64,000 bases of DNA from Megamonas hypermegale (GTDB lineage Bacteria; Bacillota; Negativicutes; Selenomonadales; Selenomonadaceae): positions 178,606-242,605 of the forward strand of contig DCFC01000035.1 in assembly GCA_002314325.1 (NCBI GenBank). The letters run 5' to 3'. This document shows, one piece after another, positions 9,486 to 17,062 of the stretch. A program made the translations under genes and the position numbers. The notes below the pieces were generated by a model. That model searched no databases. It had not been told where the DNA came from and saw only the letters and a program-made list of their open reading frames with translations. Numbering within the stretch: position 1 is the stretch's first letter; every line of letters begins with the position of its first letter.

Positions 9486-9500
9486 TGGCACGCGATTTGC
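9486..9500 (+). promoter_or_regulatory. Sigma-54 (-24/-12) promoter of the mannose-family PTS operon
   Basis: TGGCACGCGATTTGC matches the sigma-54 consensus TGGCACG-N4-TTGC, with the invariant GG at 9487-9488 and GC at 9499-9500 separated by 10 bp. It is about 45 bp before the first PTS gene, right after an activator with a GAFTGA loop. Confidence 0.92.
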
Positions 9501-9545
9501 ATATAATATAAAGCAGGAGATGTTCTTATAAAGGAGGTTATATAT

Positions 9546-9989
9546 ATGTTAGGTATTATAGTAGGTACACACGGTCATTTGGCCGAAGAACTGGTGAACA
9601 CCTGCGCCATGATTTGCGGCCAGCCGGATAATTTAAAGACGGTGACACTCGTTCCAGGTGAAGGACCGGATGATTTAATAGCCAAATACAACGAAGCCAT
9701 TAAAGAAATGGATACGACAAACGGCGTAATCATTTTAAACGATTTATTCGGCGGCAGCCCTTACAATGCAGCATGCCGCATCGCCATCAACGATGAAAAC
9801 TGCGGTATCGTTACGGGCGTAAGTCTGCCGATGCTCGTTGAAGTGATTAACTACCGTTTATGCAACGGCGAAAACGCCAATGTTAAAGATGCTATGGAAA
9901 AAGCTGTCGAAGCCAGCACTGCCGGCGCGCAGATGTTCCATAAGAGCCAGGTTGAAGAAAGTACAGATGATGAAGGAGACGATTTATAA
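9546..9989 (+). CDS. PTS mannose/fructose/sorbose-family IIA component
   Basis: A 147-residue cytoplasmic EIIA of the mannose superfamily. The phosphoryl-accepting histidine lies in the N-terminal GTHGHLAEEL, and LNDLFGGSPYNAA is the family's second signature. It receives phosphate from HPr and passes it to IIB. The tail after about residue 135 is acidic. Preceded by AAAGGAGG; its stop codon overlaps the IIB start by one base, which fits translational coupling. First gene after the sigma-54 promoter. Confidence 0.94.
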   Translation: MLGIIVGTHGHLAEELVNTCAMICGQPDNLKTVTLVPGEGPDDLIAKYNEAIKEMDTTNGVIILNDLFGGSPYNAACRIAINDENCGIVTGVSLPMLVEVINYRLCNGENANVKDAMEKAVEASTAGAQMFHKSQVEESTDDEGDDL

Positions 9990-10465
9990 TGAAAATTGTA
10001 TTAGCAAGAATTGACGACCGTTTAATTCATGGTCAGGTAGCCACTGTCTGGGCCAAAGTTACAGGCTGTCAGCGTATTATCGTATGCGACGACGATGTAG
10101 CGGCAGATACTATCCGCGCTACGCTTTTGAAACAGGTAGCTCCTCCGGGCATCAAATCGAGCGTTGTCAATGTGGATAAAGCCATCCGCGTTTACAACAA
10201 TCCGAAATACGCTGAAGACAAATGCCTATTGCTGTTCACCAATCCGACAAGCGTGCTCCGTATGGTAGAAGGCGGCGTTGACATTAAATCCGTCAATGTC
10301 GGCGGCATGAGCTTTAAAGAAGGCAAACGCCAGATAACAAACGCCGTATCCGTTGATGATACCGATGTAGCCGCATTCAAAAAACTGAGCGAAAAAGGCA
10401 TTGAAATCGAATTTAGAAAAGTTGATACGGATAAGCGCGTAAACTTAATGGAATTGCTCAAATAA
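9989..10465 (+). CDS. PTS mannose/fructose/sorbose-family IIB component
   Basis: A 158-residue EIIB with the conserved active-site segment RIDDRLIHGQV, whose His is the phospho-acceptor, and SVNVGGMSF further on. It transfers phosphate from IIA to the sugar bound by the IIC-IID membrane complex. IIA and IIB are separate polypeptides here, unlike the fused ManX of E. coli. A strong hairpin lies between this gene and IIC. The sugar cannot be told from sequence alone. Confidence 0.94.
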   Translation: MKIVLARIDDRLIHGQVATVWAKVTGCQRIIVCDDDVAADTIRATLLKQVAPPGIKSSVVNVDKAIRVYNNPKYAEDKCLLLFTNPTSVLRMVEGGVDIKSVNVGGMSFKEGKRQITNAVSVDDTDVAAFKKLSEKGIEIEFRKVDTDKRVNLMELLK

Positions 10466-10473
10466 TTAAATAG

Positions 10474-10509
10474 AAGATTGACAGCTGTTTTTTGGCAGCT
10501 GTTAATCTT
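10474..10509 (+). other. Intercistronic hairpin between IIB and IIC
   Basis: AAGATTGACAGCTG and CAGCTGTTAATCTT form a long stem with an 8-nt T-rich loop, but only a short TTT run follows. It looks like an mRNA processing or stability element, or a leaky terminator, and not a full stop. It is positioned to set the ratio of soluble (IIA, IIB) to membrane (IIC, IID) components. Confidence 0.6.
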
Positions 10510-10531
10510 TGTCTAAGAGGAGGTTTTACTT

Positions 10532-11347
10532 ATGGAACTTAGTGGTGTACAACTTATAGCTATTTTTATCGTTTCGGCAATCGCCGGCATGGGAAGCGTT
10601 CTGGACGAATTTCAGACGCACCGTCCGCTCATTGCTTGTACATTGGTAGGCGCAATTTTAGGTGATATAACAACAGGTATTATAATCGGCGGTACATTGG
10701 AAATGATTGCACTGGGCTGGATGAATATCGGCGCGGCTATGGCGCCGGATGCTGCTCTTGCTTCCGTTATTTCCACCATTCTCGTTATTGCAGGTCATCA
10801 AAGTATCGGTGCCGGCATTGCTATTGCCATGCCGCTTGCTGCAGCAGGTCAGGTGCTCACAATCATCTGCCGTACAATTACAGTGTTCTTCCAGCATAAA
10901 GCCGACGGCTTTGCACAGGAAGGCAATCTTCGCGGTATCGATATCTGTCATTTAGGTGCGTTGTGTTTGCAGGCACTTCGCGTGGCTATTCCTTCCCTTC
11001 TCGTTGCTATGTACATCGGCACGGATGCCGTTCAGGGCTTACTTGATGCCATCCCGGCCGTAGTTACAGGTGGTCTCCAGGTTGCAGGCGGCTTCATCGT
11101 TGTAGTAGGTTATGCTATGGTTATCAACATGATGGGCGCAAACTACCTCATGCCGTTCTTCTTCCTCGGTTTCGTTACGGCAGCATTCACTGACTTCAAC
11201 CTCGTTGCATTCGGTGTAATCGGTCTTGTATGCGCAATCGTATACATTCAGCTCAATCCGAAATATCATCAGACAGCAGCAGCACCGGCGGCAGCTTCAG
11301 CAGGAGCCAGCAATGCAGATGATGACCTTGACGATGAATTAGACTAA
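10532..11347 (+). CDS. PTS mannose/fructose/sorbose-family IIC component
   Basis: A 271-residue membrane permease of the EII-Sor family with many hydrophobic helices. Its conserved part FQTHRPLIACTLVGAILGD and GGTLEMIALGWMNIGAAMAP are typical of mannose-class IIC. The C-terminal 25 residues are Ala-rich then acidic (DDDLDDELD). It forms the sugar channel with IID. Preceded by AAGAGGAGG with good spacing, and 16 bp before IID. Confidence 0.94.
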   Translation: MELSGVQLIAIFIVSAIAGMGSVLDEFQTHRPLIACTLVGAILGDITTGIIIGGTLEMIALGWMNIGAAMAPDAALASVISTILVIAGHQSIGAGIAIAMPLAAAGQVLTIICRTITVFFQHKADGFAQEGNLRGIDICHLGALCLQALRVAIPSLLVAMYIGTDAVQGLLDAIPAVVTGGLQVAGGFIVVVGYAMVINMMGANYLMPFFFLGFVTAAFTDFNLVAFGVIGLVCAIVYIQLNPKYHQTAAAPAAASAGASNADDDLDDELD

Positions 11348-11363
11348 GAGGAGGTAGGAAACT

Positions 11364-12179
11364 ATGAAAAAATTAACTTCAGGCGATTTATTCTGGACTT
11401 TTGTCCGTTCCAATTTTCTGCAGGGTTCATGGAACATGGAACGTATGCAGGCGCTCGGCTTCTGCTTCGGCATGATACCTATCATTAAAAAATTATATGA
11501 AGGCGATGAACGCAAAGCTGCGCTCAAAAGACACCTTGAATTCTACAATACGCAGCCGTTCGTAACAGCTCCGATTATCGGCGTTGTTGCCGCAATGGAA
11601 GAACAGAAAGCCAACGGTAAAGACATTCAAGACGGTGTTATCAACGGTATCAAAGTCGGCATGATGGGTCCTCTCGCCGGTGTCGGCGACCCGATTTTCT
11701 GGGGCACACTCCGTCCTATCTGCGCAGCGCTCGGCGCTTCGCTTGCCATGGGCGGCAGCCTGTTCGGTCCTGTTTTATTCTTCGTACTGTTTAATGTTGT
11801 CCGCCTGCTCGTTCGCTGGTACGGCATTAAATACGGTTATACAAAAGGTACGGGCATCGTATCCGATGTTGCCGGCAACACGCTCCAAAAACTGACGGAA
11901 GGCGCATCCATTCTCGGTCTGTTCGTCATGGGGGCTCTCGTAAACAAATGGACAACGGTCAACATTCCGCTCGTCATTTCAGAAGTAACAATGCAAGACG
12001 GCACTGTCGTAACGACGACTGTTCAGTCCATTTTAGACCAGTTAATGCCAGGTCTTGTTCCGCTGCTTCTCACATTTGCCTGCATGAAGCTCATGAAGAA
12101 AAAAGTCAATGCCATCTGGATTATCTTCGGTTTATTCGCTATCGGCATTCTCGGCTTCTGGCTCGGCATTTTGAAATAA
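11364..12179 (+). CDS. PTS mannose/fructose/sorbose-family IID component
   Basis: A 271-residue IID protein. It opens with KKLTSGDLFWTFVRSNFLQG and carries the family signatures NMERMQALGFCF and GPLAGVGDPIFWGT, with C-terminal membrane helices. It is the membrane partner of IIC and is needed for sugar uptake. Last gene of the operon; a terminator follows. AAGAGGAGG precedes the start. Confidence 0.94.
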   Translation: MKKLTSGDLFWTFVRSNFLQGSWNMERMQALGFCFGMIPIIKKLYEGDERKAALKRHLEFYNTQPFVTAPIIGVVAAMEEQKANGKDIQDGVINGIKVGMMGPLAGVGDPIFWGTLRPICAALGASLAMGGSLFGPVLFFVLFNVVRLLVRWYGIKYGYTKGTGIVSDVAGNTLQKLTEGASILGLFVMGALVNKWTTVNIPLVISEVTMQDGTVVTTTVQSILDQLMPGLVPLLLTFACMKLMKKKVNAIWIIFGLFAIGILGFWLGILK

Positions 12180-12214
12180 GACATCCTTAATCCCTAAACC
12201 CTAATAAAAATAAA

Positions 12215-12266
12215 AGACTGTAACAGATGATTTAGATGATTTCATCCGTTACAGTCTCTTTTTTTA
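12215..12266. terminator. Bidirectional terminator between the PTS operon and mqnA
   Basis: Long stem AGACTGTAACAGATGA / TTCATCCGTTACAGTCT with a T7 tract on the + side and an A-rich opposite flank; it overlaps the stop region of the convergent mqnA. Confidence 0.9.
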
Positions 12267-13085
12267 GGCAAAAATATTTATCTGCGGCATTTTTTCGATT
12301 AAATGCAGTTCGTAAGCATACTGATAAAACAGCGATAAAGCCTGTATCTGCTCGCTGTCGAGCTTCCATTTGATTACGTGCATATATTCGTACAGCTGTT
12401 CATGCGTAAACGGTTTATCGGCCGTCAGTTTCGTAATGGCATCATCAATATGGGCAAAGCCGTTTTTAAATCCGTCCGTTATGAACTGCTGAATTTTTGC
12501 CGTATCATCATGATGATTTTGCGCAAAATCGCGTCTCACCACCCATACGGCATACACCATGCACAGACCGGTCAGTTTTTTCCACTCTCTGCCCAAATCG
12601 TAATAATAAAAGCCCTCTTGCTGATGATGTTTCAAATAAAGCGCATCATCGCCGATAAACAGCGCGGCGCAGGCATCTGTACCGGAAAAAACATCATGCG
12701 GCGACAACGCTTTGATTTCATATTCCGGCTGTATATGATACGACTTATTCATGATGATTTTCAGCAGGCGGTGCGAGGTGGCCGATTGCGCCGTGAGCAG
12801 AATTTTTTCTTTGTAAAGATTTTCAATCGGCTTTTTGCTTACGAGAATAATACTCTGCACATCACCATCAGCCATGATGCTAACATTCGGCAGAATAAAG
12901 AATTTCTCAAAATTCTGGGCATAAATAATGGAGGAAACGGGGCTTACGTTTAACTCGCCACGCAGAATGGCATCGTTCAATTTTGCCGGAACATCGCGGA
13001 CAATGGCAAAATCGTGCTGCGTTTTCTGCGAGAATGTATAGGTAAGCGGCAGACAGTTTAAATAATTTATATGACCAATACGCAT
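12264..13085 (-). CDS. mqnA: MqnA-family chorismate dehydratase (futalosine menaquinone pathway)
   Basis: A 273-residue periplasmic-binding-protein-fold enzyme. MqnA dehydrates chorismate to 3-enolpyruvyl-benzoate, the first step of the futalosine route to menaquinone. The start RIGHINYLNCLPLTY matches the family; later SPVSSIIYAQNF and FIGDDAL line the pocket region. No other mqn genes are adjacent. MqnD is a paralogue, but the N-terminal INYLNCLP favours MqnA. A MITE lies 24 bp upstream of the start codon. Confidence 0.88.
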   Translation of the reverse strand: MRIGHINYLNCLPLTYTFSQKTQHDFAIVRDVPAKLNDAILRGELNVSPVSSIIYAQNFEKFFILPNVSIMADGDVQSIILVSKKPIENLYKEKILLTAQSATSHRLLKIIMNKSYHIQPEYEIKALSPHDVFSGTDACAALFIGDDALYLKHHQQEGFYYYDLGREWKKLTGLCMVYAVWVVRRDFAQNHHDDTAKIQQFITDGFKNGFAHIDDAITKLTADKPFTHEQLYEYMHVIKWKLDSEQIQALSLFYQYAYELHLIEKMPQINIFA

Positions 13086-13109
13086 AATAATATCCTTTCA
13101 TTTTATAAT

Positions 13110-13240
13110 CTATTGTGCCAGTAAAAATCGAGCCAATACCAGCAGTATAATATTTTATATTTGTTCGATGCTGTCATTTAACCTCACTGAATACAAATTA
13201 TTATACTGCTTTAGAATATCAATTAGCACAACAGACACAA
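13110..13240 (-). mobile_element. MITE copy A (131 bp)
   Basis: One of five related palindromic elements in the window. It has inner arms around AGCAGTATAATA / TATTATACTGCT, a central AACCTCACT segment, and ends related to GTTGTRCTAGTWGA. A TATAAT duplication flanks it (13104-13109 and 13241-13246). Strand is given relative to copies C and D. It occupies the mqnA-dhaL intergenic space, in the upstream region of mqnA. Confidence 0.8.
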
Positions 13241-13374
13241 TATAATAAAAATCATAAATTTATTATAGACTTTTGCATTTGAAAAGACAAATGTATTAAT
13301 ATTTTTTATCGCTGTTTTGCAGTTTCGGCAAAATACATAAGAAAACGTTGTTTTGTTTTAATAATTTTTGATGT

Positions 13375-13405
13375 TTGACTATACACAGTATTGATAATAT
13401 ATGAT
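13375..13405 (+). promoter_or_regulatory. Candidate dhaL promoter
   Basis: TTGACT (13375-13380), 17 bp, TATATG (13398-13403), or TATGAT with a 19-bp spacer. About 90 bp before the dhaL start. The rest of 13086-13490 holds MITE copy A and AT-rich sequence with no gene. Confidence 0.5.
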
Positions 13406-13490
13406 AGAATAAATCTGTATGTGTAGATTAATTAAGGCTGTTTTATCAATAGCTTTAATTTATAGAAAATTTTCGGGAGGATTTTTTTGT

Positions 13491-14114
13491 ATGACAAGAA
13501 TAAAAGATACTGTAGAACATATTGCAAAAGCCATAATCTCACAAAAGGATTATTTAAATATGTTGGATAAAGCTATTGGTGACGGTGACCATGGAAATAA
13601 CATGGCTATCGGTTTTACGGCAGCTTTGGAAAATATTGAAAACATGAACGACGACGGCAATCCTGCCAAAGTCTTAAAAGCTATAGGAACGGCTTTTTCC
13701 GAAAACGTGGGCGGAGCGGCAGGTCCGTTATACGCAGCGGCATTCAACCGTGCTGCCAAAGCCTGCGATGAAAATACATCGTTTACCGTCGACTCCGTAA
13801 TCAAAGTTTTAGGTGAAGCGATTGAAGCGATAAAAAAACGCGGCCGCGTTAAACCGGGCGAAAAAACCATGCTCGATGTACTCGTACCGGTTCATGAAGT
13901 ATTCGTAAAAGGCAAAGAAAAAGATATGACGTTGTTTCAGTGCCTCGGCGAAGCATCAAGAGCAGCCAAAGAAGGTGCGGATTATACACGTACCATCTCA
14001 GCCAGCAAAGGACGCGCAAGCTATCTCGGCATCCGCAGCATCGGCCATCAGGACCCGGGCGCAACGTCATCGCTCATCATGGTCAGAGAACTGTACAACT
14101 TTTTTCAGCGTTGA
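13491..14114 (+). CDS. dhaL: DhaL-family kinase subunit (orphan, no adjacent dhaK)
   Basis: A 207-residue DhaL protein, the ATP- or ADP-binding subunit of dihydroxyacetone-type kinases. The Mg-nucleotide motif AIGDGDHGNNM is intact, as are GTAFSENVGGAAGPLY and the C-terminal SYLGIRSIGHQDPGA. In PTS-linked systems DhaL works with DhaK and DhaM. Neither gene is in the window, so the substrate partner is unknown. The start at 13491 is chosen for GGGAGG 12 bp upstream. A terminator and a MITE follow. Contrast the degenerate DhaL domain at 4394-5668. Confidence 0.88.
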   Translation: MTRIKDTVEHIAKAIISQKDYLNMLDKAIGDGDHGNNMAIGFTAALENIENMNDDGNPAKVLKAIGTAFSENVGGAAGPLYAAAFNRAAKACDENTSFTVDSVIKVLGEAIEAIKKRGRVKPGEKTMLDVLVPVHEVFVKGKEKDMTLFQCLGEASRAAKEGADYTRTISASKGRASYLGIRSIGHQDPGATSSLIMVRELYNFFQR

Positions 14115-14133
14115 TACAAAGCGCATCGTGCAG

Positions 14134-14172
14134 AAGTGTCTACTATAAAATCTTAGTAGGCACTTTTATTTT
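14134..14172 (+). terminator. Rho-independent terminator of dhaL
   Basis: Stem AAGTGTCTACTA / TAGTAGGCACTT with an 8-nt loop followed by TTATTTTTTT. Confidence 0.88.
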
Positions 14173-14177
14173 TTTAT

Positions 14178-14303
14178 CTGCTGTGCTAATAAAATAGCGA
14201 GCTTATAGCCAGCAGGATAATAATTTATATTTGTTCAATGTTGTCACTTAACCTCACTAAATATAAATTATTATCCTGCTTCAGAAAATCAACCGGCATA
14301 GCC
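14178..14303 (-). mobile_element. MITE copy B (about 126 bp)
   Basis: The second and most diverged copy: arms AGCAGGATAATAATTTATATTT and their inverse, centre CACTTAACCTCACT, outer end GTGCTAAT. Compensatory changes keep the stem (AGCAGG matched by CCTGCT). It starts directly after the dhaL terminator. Target duplication is not clear. Confidence 0.72.
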
Positions 14304-14381
14304 AATATTTTCTCCAAAAATTACAAATAAAAAAATTATCAGATTATTGCAATCAGCCTAAATATATGCTATAATAAAAAT

Positions 14382-15016
14382 GCAAAGGGAAAATGCACAA
14401 AGGTTGCTACAAGAATGATTTCCAGGGAGAATGAGCAATGAATATTGTACAGAGGAACCCGAAACAAATTATTCTTCAGCACATTCGAAAGGATGTGGCA
14501 GATTATAGAAAAAGTTACAGAAAGCCTTAGTGTGAACTGTACTTAGGTATGTCAAGCTGTTGAAGAAAGCAAGCCTGCAGGAAAAGGCATAGATTGGAAA
14601 CATAGTAAGACAGTGAGCATTAATAGCAACACCAAATTTTCATTCTTATGCGCATTAGTAAAAAGTAACGTTACAAAATTAAATTCTGTGGTAACAGAGA
14701 AACATCAAATATGGTTTGGATATATGTCTTGTATCTGAAAAATAACGATGTTTAAATGTATGATATATATTCGGATGAATATATATTAGGTATTTGAAGT
14801 TAGTTGGAGATTTTTAGATTTAAATTTATTCTAAGATATCTTATATTGAAACTGGATGCATATTGCACACGTTAGCTGACTGAAGAATACAGCAAGGACT
14901 TCTAACTTAAGGGAAGAAATTGCAACAAAAAAACTGAATAAAGAGGGATTCGATTGTATACACAGTATACTAAATAAAAAGCGATTAGCATGAAGATATG
15001 TTAATCGCTTTTTATT
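14382..15016 (+). ncRNA. Candidate large structured non-coding RNA (about 630 nt)
   Basis: A 630-bp stretch with no credible protein gene. It has a strong promoter, TTGCAA (14347-14352), 17 bp, TATAAT (14370-14375), and a terminator hairpin at 14976-15016. Internal stems include CACAT/ATGTG (around 14480-14498), CCTTAGT/ACTTAGG (around 14525-14548), the 10-bp hairpin ATATATATTC/GAATATATAT (around 14765-14788) and GTATAC/GTATAC. A long-range GTTGC/GCAAC pairing (around 14404 and 14919) is possible. Only a 30-codon frame from 14438 exists near the 5' end. Known large ornate classes (ROOL, OLE, GOLLD, HEARO) are candidates; I cannot assign one. It is convergent with ftsW. Confidence 0.65.
14976..15016. 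terminator. Bidirectional terminator between the ncRNA and ftsW
   Basis: AAAAAGCGATTAGCAT / ATGTTAATCGCTTTTT, loop of 6 nt, T-rich on both strands. Confidence 0.9.
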
Positions 15017-15055
15017 TTGCAAAAAAATCCTGCCCATTGCGAGCAGGAAAGAAAT

Positions 15056-16225
15056 TTATCTGTTTTTACTATATCTTCCGGTTCGAGAGGAAACAGGCTG
15101 CGCGGAAGCGCTTTTTCTATTGTGGCGGTCAACACTGATGACAAGCCCCATACAGGTCATATTCAAGATAAGCGATGTACCGCCGTAGCTTATGAACGGC
15201 AACGGAAAGCCGATTACCGGCAACAGCCCGATGACCATAGCGATATTGCCGGCAGCCTGGCCGACAATGAGCAGCATGATGCCGCAGACCAGCATTTTGC
15301 CGAAGTTATCCTGTGTACGCAGAGCTATTTTTATAAAATAAAACGCCATAGCAATCAACAGCAAAAATATAACCAAAGCACCGATAAAGCCCATTTCCTG
15401 ACAGAAAACGGCAAAGGCAAAGTCAGTGTGCGACTCCGGTAGATAGGAATATTTACTGAAGCCGTGCCCCAGTCCCATGCCGGAAAACTCACCGGAACCG
15501 ATGGCAAGTATCGACTGAACTATCTGATAGCCGTCGTCCTGCGAACGCGACCACGGGTCGAACCAGCTCCTGATACGGTCAAGTCGGTACGGCTGAAATG
15601 TCGCCAGAAACGCCAGCACTATAGCGCCCAGTCCGCAAATTATGCCAATCCACTTTTTGTCAAGCCCAGCAATAAAATACAGCATAGTCGGTATGCCGAG
15701 AATAATCATAGCCGTCCCCATATCCGGCTGCAGTTCGACAAGACCGGCAATGGCTATACAGATGAGAAAAATTATGTTTTTGCGCGGGTCTACTGTGATA
15801 GGCAGCTTTTTATCAAGGCATTTGCCGAGATATGACGAACTGATTACTATCGTTACTATCTTGGCAAGCTCGGAAGGCTGAAACTGCATGAAGCCGAGCG
15901 GCAGCCAGCGCCTGGAGCCGTTGACCGTTATGCCCACCAGCAGAACAAGCCCCAAAAGCACGAGCGTGATAACAATGAGAAATATTTCCCAACGCGCCGA
16001 AGACAGTCTTTTGTAGTTGAAGCGGCTCGACAGGAAAAAGGCGATAAAACCGACGACGATACTAATGATATGTCTTGTTAAAAAATAATAGGGATTTTCA
16101 AAATCGGTATAAGCTGTAATAAGGCTGGCGCTGCATATATTTATCGTACCGATGATGATAAGGATAAACATGATATAGGTCAGTGCCTCCATATCGTTTA
16201 TCCAGAATTTGCGTTGTATTTTCAT
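15056..16225 (-). CDS. ftsW: FtsW/RodA/SpoVE-family septal peptidoglycan polymerase
   Basis: A 389-residue SEDS protein with about ten membrane helices. The motif GLGHGFSKYSYLPESHTDF and the C-terminal PLPFISYGGTSL are diagnostic. SEDS proteins polymerise glycan strands from lipid II together with a class B PBP. YSYLPESHTDFAF and the absence of rod-locus neighbours favour FtsW or SpoVE over RodA (inference). The C-terminal ~25 residues are basic and cytoplasmic. It follows trmB by 12 bp, so the two are probably co-transcribed. Confidence 0.88.
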   Translation of the reverse strand: MKIQRKFWINDMEALTYIMFILIIIGTINICSASLITAYTDFENPYYFLTRHIISIVVGFIAFFLSSRFNYKRLSSARWEIFLIVITLVLLGLVLLVGITVNGSRRWLPLGFMQFQPSELAKIVTIVISSSYLGKCLDKKLPITVDPRKNIIFLICIAIAGLVELQPDMGTAMIILGIPTMLYFIAGLDKKWIGIICGLGAIVLAFLATFQPYRLDRIRSWFDPWSRSQDDGYQIVQSILAIGSGEFSGMGLGHGFSKYSYLPESHTDFAFAVFCQEMGFIGALVIFLLLIAMAFYFIKIALRTQDNFGKMLVCGIMLLIVGQAAGNIAMVIGLLPVIGFPLPFISYGGTSLILNMTCMGLVISVDRHNRKSASAQPVSSRTGRYSKNR

Positions 16226-16237
16226 TTGAGCATAACC

Positions 16238-16900
16238 TTAATCTTTTTTGGTAAAAGTTACTTCACAGCGGTTGATTTTTTCGCCGAAACCGCTGAATTT
16301 GCGTTCATACTCCGTCATGATATTTTCGGCCTGATACGGGCTGTTGTGCAGGTCGAATGTCACGGCATCAACTTTTAAATTTGCCAATGCGAACTGTTCC
16401 AGTGAAAAATCGAACAGCGGTCTGTTGTCCGTTTTGAAAAAGAGTTCTCCATTGTTTTTCAAAAGGCGGCGGTATTTTTCCAAAAAGCCGATATATGTTA
16501 AACGTCTTTTAGCATGGCGCGCTTTCGGCCACGGGTCGCAGAAATTGATATAAAAGCGGTCAACTTCGTCTTCGGCAAAAATATTTTCAATCTGTTCGAT
16601 GTTAAATACCATTAAACGGACATTCGTAAGCTCCAGCTCTTTTACCTTCTTTGCAGCATAATAGAGCACATCCTGCTGCAGTTCAATACCGATAAAGTTT
16701 ACATCAGGATTTTTCTGCGCTGTCTGGCTGATGAAATCGCCCTTGCCTGTGCCGAGTTCGACATGAAGCGGTGCAGTGCGGCCGAATACTTCCTGCCAAT
16801 GGCCTTTAATTTCTTCCGACGGGCTTTTGCCTTTCGTATATACAAAATCACTGAAATCAAGAATAGCTTCATCTATCCAAGGTTTTCTTCTTAATCGCAA
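16238..16900 (-). CDS. trmB: tRNA (guanine-N7)-methyltransferase
   Basis: A 220-residue SAM-dependent enzyme that methylates G46 in the tRNA variable loop. The SAM-binding motif HVELGTGKGDFISQTA (about 50-65) and the catalytic signature FCDPWPKARHAKRRL are intact. Length is normal. Its promoter lies in the AT-rich 16901-17020 interval, and ftsW follows directly. Confidence 0.95.
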   Translation of the reverse strand: MRLRRKPWIDEAILDFSDFVYTKGKSPSEEIKGHWQEVFGRTAPLHVELGTGKGDFISQTAQKNPDVNFIGIELQQDVLYYAAKKVKELELTNVRLMVFNIEQIENIFAEDEVDRFYINFCDPWPKARHAKRRLTYIGFLEKYRRLLKNNGELFFKTDNRPLFDFSLEQFALANLKVDAVTFDLHNSPYQAENIMTEYERKFSGFGEKINRCEVTFTKKD

Positions 16901-17021
16901 AATGAATTCTCCTTTATATATAAATTTATAAATTTCAAATGTTATTGTATCACAAATGCTTTATGAATACATAGTTTTTGTTGCAAGTTGGTAGCTTTTC
17001 CCCAAAGAATTTCCGCAATAA

Positions 17022-17060
17022 AAAGGCTGTTACACTAAAACTTTTAATGTAACAGCCTTT
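17022..17060 (-). terminator. Terminator of the acyltransferase gene
   Basis: AAAGGCTGTTACA / TGTAACAGCCTTT stem with a T-rich tract on the minus side; it lies just past the acyltransferase stop codon. Confidence 0.88.
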
Positions 17061-17062
17061 CT

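Noticed and set aside
14382-15016. RNase P RNA, tmRNA or 6S RNA
   Set aside because: The hallmark sequences (for example the RNase P core or the tRNA-like end of tmRNA) are not seen.
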